A stretch of DNA of 36,767 nucleotides, taken from NCBI GenBank assembly GCA_003667245.1, contig RCNN01000205.1, forward strand, positions 1-36,767, given 5' to 3'. This document shows, one piece after another, positions 1 to 11,426 of this stretch. Numbering within the stretch: position 1 is the first letter of the stretch; every line of letters starts with the position of its first letter. The DNA is from Heterostelium multicystogenum (lineage: Eukaryota; Evosea; Eumycetozoa; Acytosteliales; Acytosteliaceae). Both the position numbers and the translations under genes were made by a program. The notes beneath the pieces were generated by a model. It was not told where the DNA came from. It saw only the letters and a list, made by a program, of their open reading frames with translations, and did not search any database.

Positions 1-3000
1 GAACCTCACGGCAGATCTTGGGAATACGATTCTGGATGAGTCCACATTGCGCAAATTGCTTCGAGTAGGTAGATGATTTGGTGTGCCTTCAAACTGTGAT
101 TTTGGTCATTGTGATAGAGTACACCCTGGATTAAACGAAGCAAAAGGTCTTTTCAGAGTTTCCAGAGAGATTCGAAAGGATATCTTCCAATGCAGTGGCA
201 AAATGCAATCGACCTCCATTCATCTAATCCCTTTCTTGAGAATAGAGTAGATGAGGTTGTGAGATGGGTCAACATCGGTCTGCCAACAATTGCTTCAGAC
301 GAATCATACTGTGTTCGTAAAGTACACGTACGGCGGCTGGTGAGTTGACTTGGTGATAGACGCCCCAACAAATGGAGCTGTATCAGGAACTACGACAAAG
401 TGTTTCTCATAGAGAAGCTCTTGGAGACTGAGATATTGTGGTGGGTTGCTTGGGTTGATGAGGTCTACCATACGATAGATGGTTTCAGCGGTGGAAACAC
501 GTGCCAGTGGACTGCAGTCGACATTAGAATTCTGTTTCATGGTTATCGAAGTTGATTGCTATAATGGCCAACTCTTCACCAGAGAAACGGGCAAAACCAA
601 ATACACGATCATGCCATCCAGAAGCGTGATAGCAAAAGCAGTGGAAATCATACCTCCACGACGGAGAAGAGTATGTGTCTTTTCTTAAGGAGACACGGTG
701 TGCATAGTGACCATTGATCTGTGGGTATTGCAATTGGTATGGAGTAGCAGACATACCCAGCTTGATACGTGAGGAATGAATGTCAACATGATAGTACCAA
801 CCGGATTGTTCACCAATATATGTAATTGGAATCTCCGGAAGGAAGTAGAGTGCATCAACAGCTGCCCAAGCTCCGGCGTTGTAGATTTGTAGTGGGTAAG
901 GAGAGTGGTGATTGGAAGAGGGGAAGAGGATGATTGAATTCTGTGGATAGGTAGACATACGCATCTCGTAGTAGTCGTAGAGTGCCTTGACTGACTGACG
1001 TTGTCTCAAGTCAAATACGATTCCATCCTTGCTAATGGCCTTGTCAAACACAGAAGCAAGTGCCTTGGGGATTGCACTGCTGTATGGAACCAAACCAGAG
1101 ACAATGGAATGAAGCTCACGCTCCCAATACACCTCTGAAAGGAAAACAAACTGTGGATAGCGATGCCATATACTCACGAGTCAATTTGATAAACAATGGA
1201 TTGGGATAGAATGGTGTCGATTGCTTTGGTGACTTGGGTGTCGTTCCCCAGTATCCAAAGTTGCGACCCTCTTCTGATGGTTGGAGAACAATTTCACCAT
1301 CGAATATTTGTTTGATTAGTGAAATGGGGTTGATCATCACTGTCGATACGGTAGAGTTCCTCAAGATTGGAACGGATTAACAATGGACAAATGTGACCAG
1401 AGTCTATTCTAACACCATCAATGCCTCTAATCTCCCCATGTGAGGGTTTCTTCCACCATCATCTCCCACACTGAAAGCTTTCTAAAGTTCATCATGACAC
1501 AGTCGGGCCATGTGAATTCCACTGAATCGGTTCCCTCCATTCTGGTCAACTGTCCCTTTGCATCGAGAGTGTGGAGAATGGTTCCATTGTATTTACGATG
1601 TGCCTGTTTCGATGACAATCTCGCAGTGGAATCAATAACAATTCTTGATTCCCAAGGTCTTGGCCTTGGCAATCAATTGATTGAATAGGTCGTTTCCACC
1701 AAGTATACGATTTGGTAGGTTTCGATCGGTTTGGACAGAATGGATGCGAATGTGGAAGCTTTTTCGAGCAATCCCATAACATAGAGAGTAGTAATTCCGT
1801 CTTTGTGGAATTTGTCAAGTGAATCTATGAGATAGATAATGTTCCTTTTCTTTGAAATCTCGCCCTTGTATGGATCCCATACTGCATCTACCAAATCCAC
1901 CCAGACCTCATGCATAATCTCTTCACGCAACTTTGGATGTACAATGAAACGACCTTGGATTTTGATCCAGTCCATTCGAAGGTTGAGTTGATTGCACAGA
2001 GCTAGAGAGTGCAATTTCTTGTTTTGATTTCAACTTGTAGTTTTGGAAGTCAAATGGCGCGTAGTTACCGTTCGATTTGAAGCTCAACGAATCTCCAATC
2101 ATAGTATCCTGCACGGTACAATGAAATCGGGGCCTCAAAGAAAGCTTGGTTCCTCGACCTTGGGACGATGCTTTGCAAATATGGTGTAGTTTGATCCTGG
2201 TATAGAACTGACTTTGGTCGATGGTGGAGTAGTTGTCAACAGGTAGATTCTCTTGAGTAACTCATCTGGCAAAACACTTTCGAGCTCAAGCTCAACTTTG
2301 AATGCATCTCCAATGCATCTGATAACTGGCTTAAGAGGGGCCTCAAACTGCCAGTTATGAGATCATAGATAAACGTTGAGGAGTCGAACGGACTCCTGTC
2401 GGACTGCGGCCGAAGCATGTCCCAAAAGTCCAATGGGTTATCTTTTCAATGAGCTTTAATGATCTGTGCTGAATATTTACGAGATAGAATGCATCCTCTT
2501 GGATCATTTTTACGACTTTCAAAGCCTCCGCTTCCTCTTCAGCAGAGATTGTTGATTGTGCTGGAACACCGTGTGATGCCCCAGATTGTGGGGGATAGCG
2601 ACGTCTAAAGATTGACAAGGATATCCAAATACTTGTTATATTTCTGGAGTGTCCAAATGCGACTGGAAATACTCCTGCATGGTCGACGAGTTGAGTTTGC
2701 TTGCAATTTCCTCGTGATACTTAACGTTTACCGATTTAACCCCAGTTATAATAAATCTGGATTTCGACCCAAGGAGAAAATCTTTCGAATCAATGGTTTC
2801 AGTCAATCTCTGGTTGATGCAGTGAATCAATTTTTGATTCCAAAAAGTGATCGAGACGACCACCTGCTCTCTCAATGAGCAGGAGTGATCTAAGGTCTAG
2901 GTTCAAGCCATCTGTAAGTGCACGTTCTTCATCTGGACCAAGTGGCGAGAAAGTCATTGGTCCAATAAATAGAAATATCGAGCCACTCAGAGAGTGTTGA

Positions 3001-4879
3001 TCCATCTTTTCCAGAGATATTGGCAAGTGAATGTTGACTACTGGGTTGGGTTTGCAGGGTTGGGGTGGCTTTGAATGAACTACTTGCTTCGACAATGGTG
3101 TCGGTATTTGGTGCAGAGAGTGGACCATAACGGGACTGGTACAGGGACTCCAACAGGGGCTTTGCTGCTGGTGTTCAAGGGCTGTGGAGGAATTGGAGCG
3201 ACCATCATTGGTGAGATAATTGGGACAGTGTCCTGTAGACTACCGATGGGGGAGGCTGTTGGAGGTGGGACCATGGAACGACCAAAATCCACCACTAGAC
3301 ATCAAGGGATTGGCTGTTGGTTGTTGTGGTGATACTGAGAGGGGCTGTGGTACCTGACTTGGAATGGCATCAAATGTGGGTGTGTCCACGTGATCCCACT
3401 GAAGGGAAGAATGACTCTGTCAATTCTTGTGGGTGGGAGTCCAGAAGGGATGGTGCAAAGTCGTAAGGAGAACTTGAAACTCTCATAGCACCTGGACCCT
3501 GATAGGATGAAGATACATTCATTGGGTTGATTGGAACACCGACACCTGGTGAGATAAACATTGATATTCATTGGAATGGAGTTTGACATTCCCACCAGAT
3601 GGAACATTAAATGAATGGGGGCCACTAGATTGTGAATGTCCAACAGGGAATCTATTCTGAAAGTTTGGAATTGGAATGGAGTTTTGGTACTCTGAATCCA
3701 TCGGGCAACATGACTGGATCGGTCTCAAAATTGACTTGGCAGCTTATTGATATTTGGATTGTTCGTAGAGTTGTTTAAACTCTTGTCTTGCCAAATCAGC
3801 CTTTGCTGAACGATCTGCCAATCCTTTAGACTACTAGGGATTGGGCTGGATGGACTGGAAGATGCATTAGCCATGAGAGAAGACAAAGAAAAGATGAAGA
3901 TGATGAAGAGGTGCCACTACCAGTGCTTGGCTTTGAAAATATTCTTGTTAACCGATGACTTGCTGACAGTGAATCCGGATGTAGTATTGGTGAAGAGCGT
4001 CCCTGATTCAAATCGATTGAAGCTGGCTCTTCTTTGGAGAGAGTATCTTTCAAAAGTGGAGAAACCTGGGTGGAGTGACTGGAGTAGACTTGACTTCTTC
4101 CTTGACTCTTCCATTGACAGAGCGGTCTGGCTTGCTGTTGTTAGTGAGTGAGCTAGAAGATAGAGAAACAGCATTGAGTCTCTTGTGAGTTGGATCTTTG
4201 ATGGAATTTAGTGGATTCGAATCCATGTTGACCTGTGATTTGGTGCTTTGCAATCTTTTTCAATAGATTCTGGTGCAATGTACTCTGAAGAAGTGCCTGG
4301 TGAATCTTTTAAAATCAACGACATCCAGTTGACACTACCTTGTTGGGAGCCATCAATGGTCTTGTTCGAGGAGGAAGATGCAGGAGCAACCGCAGGTCCA
4401 AAAACACTTTGATTCTGAGTGTCGTCTGAAATTATAATAGACTCTTTATCACTTGGGTCCAAGAATTTTGAGAATGATCCATCCAACAGCGATGGTGTAA
4501 TCGGTGAAATATGCTTGGCTACCATCTTTCTAACTAAATCATTGATTGTCTCTACCTTGTTTTTCGTACTCTGAATTGATGATATTATTGCCAGAATTAC
4601 TGCTGTTGGCAGAGCCTGAGGCGGAACTCGATGCTGCCGAAAACACTGCTGGCACTGCTGGGTGCTGCACCAAGAGTTGGTGAATTTGGAGAAATTGGCG
4701 AAATTGATCTCAAATCCGAAAGATTATCCAACAACACAAGAGAAATTGGTATCTTTTATATATGGGACTGGTCCTGGTGGCAGTGATTTAGTATCGCCAG
4801 GAGTGGAGCTGGCCACTGGATTCTTCTTGAAGGACTCATCTCTCAATACATGCTGAACTAGATCTTCAATGTTTTGCAT
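1..4879 (-). CDS. Large protein with disordered N-terminal half and glycogen-debranching/GH13-like alpha-amylase C-terminal half (3' end outside window)
   Basis: Start ATG at 4877-4879 opens MQNIEDLVQHVLRDES. Positions about 3100-4800 encode Ser/Asn/Pro-rich low-complexity sequence. From about 3050 down, folded sequence begins: a beta-rich region (about 2100-2300), then an amylase-like barrel with GVRIDSGH near 1410, resembling the beta-4 nucleophile strand of GH13 and debranching enzymes, where Asp is the nucleophile. Farther on come AGAWAAVDALYFLPEIP and TYIGEQ (about 820-880), like the barrel end, and ELAIIAINFDNHE (about 545-575), typical of the amylase C-terminal beta domain. A short intron lies at about 1135-1178 (GTGAGT to TTTCAG). 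The frame shifts many times, probably from base-count errors. The family is inferred from these motifs; substrate is unknown. Two adjacent genes, split near 2.6-3.1 kb, cannot be excluded, though no clear stop/start pair is visible there. Confidence 0.6.
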
Positions 4880-6211
4880 TTCTTAAAACTGGTAAGAACA
4901 TGACCAATTGTCATTAAAACAAAGAGAGAGCATATTAATATATATTTCTATGTAAAAACAATGGAATATAACAAAAAGTACCAAACTTACATTCTGTCTG
5001 TCTTCCAAAATGAATAAATACAAAAAATACTTTGGATGATTATTATGGATGATGTATGTGAACGAGTGGGTGAGATATTTGTATGTATCTATCTATGTGT
5101 GTGTTGTGTGTGTGATTATCGAATTTGAATTTGAAATTGAATAAAAAACCAAACAAATATTATAATAATATATCTGTAACTATAATCATTTTAATTGGAT
5201 AATATTTATGTAGTAGTAGTAAGGCAAGTAGGAAGTTCGTTTAGTTAGTAACTGCCTATGGATCGAGGGTCTGACTAATACTTACTTAAAACAACATAGA
5301 TAACTATTAAAACTATCCTAACTGAATGACTGACTGACTGATGGACTGATTAAGTGGAATGACAGTGTATTGATGATCAATATATTAAGATCAGTAAAAT
5401 GAATGAAATAGCAGATGAACAAATTTAAGTTATAATACTAGTATGAGAGTAAGTTTGTTATGATATATATTTTATGTATGTATGTCTATCTGAAAGAAAG
5501 AATGAATGAATGATTCCTTAAGTGAGTGATTTGGGTGCTGGTAAGACAAAACCAAAGCTCACCACTATCAATACCAACCACAAAGACAACTCCTTTTGTG
5601 AAAATGATATGAAGTAGTAGTAGAAGGTAAGTTATCTATTGCTTCGAATGATACTGATTTTGTTGGTTGTTGGTTGATTGATTGGTCATTCAATAAAAGT
5701 TTATTAAATTGGTAATTTTTTTTTGCAGATATTATAATTCATTTTAGCACCACACAAAACACCTTCACCAAATTAAATTTAATCCCAAAGATGAGTGTGT
5801 TTTGGTTTATTAAAAAGGGTGGTGTGTTTTTTTTTTTTTTTTTTTTGTTTTGTGGGGTTGACATCTGGGAACCTTTAAACAACAATAATTATCAGTTTTG
5901 ATGATTTTAATGCTGCCTTTTTCATCACAAAGCAATGAACTAACTGATTGGTTTCTCTTCAATACCATCATATATTTTTGCAATCTATCAAATAATAAAT
6001 CTTTATATATACTTTTCCAAATTTGATCAAAACAATCATAACTGCGCTGTGAGTCTATAGTATGATAGATTCGAAGTACCTGTCCCGCTGTTGTTGTTGC
6101 TGCTGCTATGAATAATTTAATGGAGTGAGTGGGTGAAAGGAGTTCGTGTTTCTTTTTATCTTATATTATTATAATTTATTGGGGGTTAATTGTTTTGTTT
6201 TGTTTTTTCAT
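4880..6211. other. AT-rich intergenic region with simple repeats
   Basis: No coding signal on either strand. The segment carries the upstream region of the debranching-like gene and the 3' flank of the FKBP gene. It has TG-rich microsatellite around 5097-5122, GACT/ACTG-type short repeats around 5325-5350, and a 20-base T run at 5827-5846. I see no tRNA or other structured RNA. Confidence 0.7.
5827..5846. repeat. Poly-T tract (T20)
   Basis: Uninterrupted run of 20 T in intergenic DNA, the longest homopolymer I noticed in the window. Its length is likely unreliable given the homopolymer errors seen elsewhere. Confidence 0.9.
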
Positions 6212-7023
6212 TTACTTTGCTTTCTCTTTCTTATCCTTCTTTTCTGGCTTTAGTTCTTGGCTTTTGACCTTCGGGATTTTGGTTGGAAACGTTGCATAAC
6301 ATAACGCAAGATGGTAACAAAGACACCAACAATGAGGAATGCACCGATGGTCTCAGAAGTTGGGATGAAACGGTAAATGAATGGAAATTTCAGAGAGCTT
6401 GTCAATAAGAAACAGCAGTGACTTGGAAAAATCAAGTTGGCCTTTGGTGGGATGACCTCTTGGTACTAATAATAATCATTTTCGTCTTGTGTTAGACTAA
6501 ACTGCAATCGATTGGATCCATTCTATCATCTCACTCAATGAAGTATACTTACACCACCTTCTCCGTAAGCGAGTTGGTATGGGATGAAGAATTCTCTGGT
6601 TTCACCTTCGCAAATACCAACGACACCACGGTCCATACCTGGGATGACCTTTCCTTCACCGACAATGAAGTCGAATGGCTTGTTGTCGTGTCTCTCTGAA
6701 GCATCGAAAATGGATCCGTCCTCTAACTTACCAACGTAGAGGATTGAAACTTATCTCCTGGTGCAGCCTTCTTATCACCAACACATCCATTCTCTCCGAG
6801 AACCTAGATTTACCAATCAACAAGAAATTGAAGTCAGCAACATTGTACATTCATGTACATATATATATATATGATGTATTTCAGAGGGATCAAATCAATA
6901 TTGATAATGATAATAATAATAATAATTATAAAGTTAACATACAGAGTTGGTAATTTTAATGTCTTGGGCAAAGACAAGTGAAACTGACAACAATGCAAAC
7001 AAAACCAAAGCTAATTTAGACAT
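6212..7023 (-). CDS. ER membrane-anchored FKBP-type peptidyl-prolyl cis-trans isomerase
   Basis: The start ATG (7021-7023) opens a signal peptide, MSKLALVLFALLSVSLVFAQ. An intron follows, then the FKBP domain (about 6555-6800): YVGKLEDGSIFDASE, KPFDFIVGEGKVIPGMDRG and GETREFFIPYQLAYGEGG, and after a second intron the closing strand IPPKANLIF. These are the family's catalytic-pocket segments (FDxS, VIxG, AYG). The usual pocket Trp after VIxG is Met, as in some larger ER FKBPs. A hydrophobic span GAFLIVGVFVTILRYVM (about 6280-6340) is a C-terminal membrane anchor. In one frame the tail ends KKDKKEKAK, a KxKxx-type ER retrieval signal. Expected role is prolyl isomerisation of secretory proteins in the ER lumen. 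Frameshifts occur near 6750, 6430 and 6265; the tail depends on the last. Confidence 0.87.
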
Positions 7024-7591
7024 ATTGTTAATTTGTACAAATAAATAATATATTAGAATCTATTGATAGAAATTGTAATTTGAAACTATTTCAAAATTGT
7101 TGTTATTATTGATTCTGACAATGAGGGTCGTCCCCACATGAAAAATAACAAAAAATTGCAAAAATAAATCTGATGATGGATCACAAACCCATTGACTTTT
7201 TCAGTTTTTTTTTTGACCAATTTCAATGCTCAAAAAAATAGTACAATGAGCTTATTATATTACCAAATTCAAATATAAATATATTAAAGTATATTATTAC
7301 TATTATTACTTTTTAGTATTTGATAGTCTATCTTTAAATTTATTATTACATTGGTTTCAGTTTTGGCGGTATTGTTATTTAATATATTTTTTTTTTGGTT
7401 TTTGTTTTTTGTTTTTTTTGATTTGTTGTTTGTGGATAGGATGAATGGATGGATATGAAAGTGTATGTTGATGACAATCGGAAAATATCAATTATGTCAA
7501 CTTAAATATGTGGTTGTTTGAGGTTGGTTGGGTTGGTTTGGTTTGGGTTGGTTATAGATTGGTTGTAATGACTGGCGAGTGAATATCTATT
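7024..7591. other. AT-rich intergenic spacer
   Basis: Non-coding spacer between the FKBP start and the Rac-like stop. It has several T-rich runs (around 7205, 7390, 7410) and a GGTTG-rich stretch at about 7520-7560. No gene seen. Confidence 0.7.
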
Positions 7592-8664
7592 CTAATCTCT
7601 AACTTGTTTTGGTGAGCTTTCTGGTGATTGGGTTGATGGACTTGGTGTCTTTACAGGTTTGTTGACGGATGCAGTTGAGGTTGTTGTTGTGTTGGGTTGC
7701 GGTGGAATCATTTGATTTGCTTTTAGCCTGCTGTTTCTCAATCTTTTCTTTTGTTTTTTGCTCAGCTTTTGCTTCTTTCTCCTCCTTCTTGACCTCTTTT
7801 TTCCATATCTTTTCGTTGTTGATTTCTCTTTAGTCTATCTCTCTCGACGACAATGTTGATTGCCTCCAACACTACTTTGGCGACACTTGAATGGGTCTTT
7901 TGATGTACACTCCATAAAATTATTTGCTTTAATATCCTTTGCCTTCTTTTGTCCCTCTTTGAAACTGATTGTTTGATTCTGTCCACTGAGTGGTGGTGAA
8001 GCAGTGTCACGCATGTCAGTCTTTGTACCAACCCAAAATAAATGGTGTTCCTGGTGAGTTTGCCTTCAACTCTGGAAGCCACTAGAATATTGAACATCAA
8101 GTCAAGTTAGATGGCCATTAACAAAACATTCAATTGCATTTTCTACTACTACTACTTACCTTATATCTAACATTGTCAAATGAATCACGGTTGACAACAG
8201 AGTAGCAGAGCAAGAATACATCCATATTTACAATTGGTATAGCAGGTAGTTCTAATTTGTGCATAATCGTCTTGACCTGCTGTATCCTATAGTGTAAGGT
8301 CATCAAATTGATTTGGTTAGATGGCAATGCCATTGTATATTTGATTGATTGGTTAGTTCTGTTGCGAACAAACATACCCATAGAATAACGTTAACAAGTT
8401 TACCATCTTTCAACTTGCTCAATTGCAGAGAAGTTATCGAAATACGGTTGGAAGTATATTCAGTAATGAATGCCTGAGTGATATATGAGAGCAACAATGT
8501 TGTCTTACCGACAGTACCGTCACCCAACAACACCACACTTGATTACTTTTAGTGATTCTTCCTGGGTCTCTCTTTTTGGTTCTCTCAGCAGACTGATCAA
8601 GACCATCATTGTTATTAGTAACAGCAGTACTACTATTAGAAGTAGTAGTTGTAGTGGTTGACAT
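7592..8664 (-). CDS. Rho/Rac-family small GTPase with long charged C-terminal tail
   Basis: ATG at 8662-8664 opens a Thr/Ser/Asn-rich leader (MSTTTTTTSNSSTAVTNNN) of about 40 residues. The GTPase motifs follow in order: P-loop GDGTVGKT (about 8505-8530); an effector region close to PTVFDNFSA (about 8430-8450, in a shifted frame); switch II AGQDDY after an intron (about 8265-8285); DVFLLCYSVVNRDSFDNVRYK (about 8165-8225); after another intron, nucleotide-specificity GTKTDMRD (about 8010-8035); and G5-like ECTSK (about 7895). The tail is Lys/Glu/Arg-rich and then Pro/Ser/Thr-rich, ending in SPKQVRD or, in the neighbouring frame, KLTKTS. No CAAX box is visible in either. Expected role is GTP-dependent control of actin or membrane signalling; which Dictyostelium Rac it matches I cannot say. 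Frameshifts near 8550, 8440 and 7880 break the frame. Confidence 0.88.
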
Positions 8665-9511
8665 TACTAACAAATCCTCTTTTTTACTTTAAATAACTAA
8701 CACTATCTAATCTTAATTAATCTTATTTACAATATCAAATATCTATATAATATGATGTAAAGATCTGTTGTTGTTATTGTTTTGATTTCTTTATCTATCT
8801 ATATATCTATTTATAGTTTTTATTTTTCAATTAAAGCCTCGATCAATCAACTTGTTGTATCTATTGATTGCTTTGGTATGCGATTGCTGCTTGTCAATAA
8901 CAAATAATAAAAAACGAATTTTTGATGATTCAAATAATATTAGAGCTGTTTGGTTGGTTTATTATTATTATTTTTTTGCTCAATTCATATCTTTTTTGTT
9001 TTTGTGTACAATAATTTTAATTTTCAAAAATATTTTTTAAAAAACTCTATCATCTTGAGATAAATAAGTAAGATTACTTTTATCAATGATTGTTTAGTAG
9101 TACTATTACAAAATATAATGATTCCACTATTACAATTGATTATAATACATATATATTTGACTGAAGTCATGTTAAAACTAACTTTGATTGATGAATCTAT
9201 TTGATTAACTAAAAAAACTTAGTTAAATGATTGATTTTCCCCTCATTACAATTATAATTTGTTTTTGTTTATTGTGGATCTCTTGTTTGGATGATTGTAA
9301 AGTTGGATTGATCTATGAGAGTTGGATAAGCGAGTGTTGGTTGGTTTGTTATGTGTTGGTTGGTTAGCGATTAAATATATAATATATTGTTTTTTTTTTT
9401 TTATCTTTTTTTGGTTGTATTTTTTCTTTTTCTATTTTTTTATCCTTTTTTTTCTGTGTATTAAAAAAAAAAAAAAAGTAATAATAATTAAGCATTATAT
9501 AATGATTATTA
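8665..9511. other. AT-rich intergenic region
   Basis: Non-coding DNA upstream of the Rac-like gene and downstream of the LARP4-like stop. It has a GATA-type tract around 8795-8815 and long T and A runs at 9390-9478. No gene or structured RNA recognised. Confidence 0.7.
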
Positions 9512-11426
9512 TTATTGTGATGATGTTGGAACAGCGGCTGGAGTGTCATTGGAGACAACTGGTGTTGCTACTGGAGCAGTGGTTGCTGGTTGCTTGGCCA
9601 ATCCTTGGATAATATCAGCGAGGGTTGGTTGCTTGGATTGTCCGTTTGGAGTGGACTCGGTCTTTGGTGACTCTGGTGCGGCAGTGGTGGTTGGTGTGCT
9701 AGTGGTGGTGGTAGTGGTGGTGGTGTTTGTTCTTTTTTGATTTCTCGGATGATTTGGTTTTTCCTTCCTTGTCTTTAGAGTCACGTGATTTCTTGGTTGG
9801 GGTTTGTGGAGATTGTCCGTTGGATTTCTTTGAGGACTTTCCTGATTGTGGGCAGGTGAGGTTGCAAGAGGACGAGTTTGATGTGGTAGAAGTAGCAGCT
9901 ACAGATGAAGCAACTGGTGAAGATGGTGCAACGGCAACGACTGGTGCTGGTGCTGGCAATGAAGCAGCAGCGACAACTGGAGATGAGGTGGCGGCTGGAC
10001 CCCATTCTCTCTTTTTCATTTCGACTTGAAGCGTCAGCTTCTCCTTTGACAAGTGGTGGGAAGTGTTGTGGACCTGGTGGTGTCAACTTTGGCTTCTCCT
10101 TTTCCTTCTCGTCAGAGGATTTGGTAGCAACACCATTTGATTTATTGGCGTTTTTGTTTTGTCTTGGTTTTGATTCTCTTGGTTTTCTAGAGGATGTCGA
10201 GGTGGTTGATGATTCAGCAGTGTTTGGTGCTGAAAGTGGTGGCTTGGGTGGCTGAAGCTACGCTACCGTTAGTCGATGGTGCCGAGGTTGATGGTTTACC
10301 GTTGTGGGATTTGCTGTGAGGTCTTCTCTGGTTGTAACGTTCGCCTGTAAAATTGTTTTGTGTGGTGGTGGTTGGTGAGGTGGTATTGTTTGTTATATTA
10401 TTTGATTCATTACTATTTATACTATTATTACTATTGCTATTTAAATTATTCGATGGTGATGTGGTTGTGGTGGTAGTTGGTTGTTGGTGTGTATTGTTGT
10501 TGTAATCACGTCTTGGTGGACGTCCTGTTTGAATCCTTATTTCCTCGATATGGCTTTCTGTGTGACTCTGGCTTGGTTGGATCATATGGTGGTCGCGCAT
10601 CACCTGATTGATCCCATCCTCCATATGGATATCCACCGACGGTTCTCTGCCATTTGTTGTTGGCATGACCAGCTCCGCCAGCAACTGTATAATATCTGCT
10701 ACTACCGTTGGTACCATTGGTTGGCAAACCTGATTCTGGTTTGGTTGGTTTTATAATTGTTTCTGAGGAGTGTCTCAGACTTGATTCTGACCTTGATTGG
10801 TTTGTCTTTATAAGTGGCGTTTTGAAGGAAGTCGTATGCTTTCGAGGCGTTCTCTTCAGTGTCGAATGTGATGAACCATGTGTTGACAATGTCGTTTTTA
10901 ATGTTGATGATTGCATTCTGCTGTTGTTGTGAAAATGCCCTTGATCTCCTCGACAGGTGTGGTCTGTGAGATGTCTCTCAAGATAATGATATTTCTTTGA
11001 AGCTTGAATGATGGTTTTACAAATTTCTGTGTCTCATCTAAAATGACCGAGCTGCTCTTTGAGATGGATTTGACAATCAATTCGATATCAGTTGTTAAAT
11101 TTTTGATTTTTCTAGAGGATTGTTAATATGTTAGTGTATTGGCCCAATTGTCTTCAGACTTGGTATGAACTACATACTGGGAAGCTTGCAATGACAGAGA
11201 CAGGGACATACATCTCTCTGTTCATTTGACGGCTGAGGTATAAGTCATTTGCCAAATTTTCACGGGACAAGTAATATTCGACTTGATTTCTAATCTTATC
11301 TTCAATAGATAGTTCTGTAATAGTGGAAGAGGAAGGACATATCAAATATTTAGTCAGCATCACGATTTCCTCAATTGGAGATTGCATTTGTCAGATCTTA
11401 CCAGGTTGAATTGCTTGAGTATCCAT
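9512..11426 (-). CDS. LARP4-type La-related RNA-binding protein (La motif + RRM)
   Basis: Exon 1 is only MDTQAIQP (ATG 11424-11426), followed by an intron to about 11318. The La motif (about 11090-11315) reads IEDKIRNQVEYYLSRENLAN, then DLYLSRQMNREMYVPVSVIA and LTTDIELIVKSI, with the conserved aromatic/Asn-Asp RNA pocket residues. The RRM (about 10795-11035) carries RNIIILRDISQTTPVEEIKG, NTWFITFDTEENASKAYDFL and DKPIKVRIK. This arrangement and wording match animal LARP4/4B, which bind poly(A) and stabilise mRNA. The C-terminal half is low complexity: Asn/Thr/Ser (about 10330-10480), a Lys/Glu stretch, LTPPGPQHFPPLV (about 10055-10090), Ala/Pro/Ser and a Lys/His-rich block (about 9700-9780), ending with PTLADIIQGLAKQP. 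No N-terminal PABP-binding PAM2 motif is visible. Frame breaks occur near 10920, 10505, 10250, 10030 and 9720. Confidence 0.87.

Noticed and set aside
9727..10255. Plus-strand open frames of 100 and 116 codons opposite the LARP4-like gene
   Set aside because: They are antisense shadows of the Ala/Pro/Ser and Lys-rich tail; the minus strand holds the conserved La motif and RRM.
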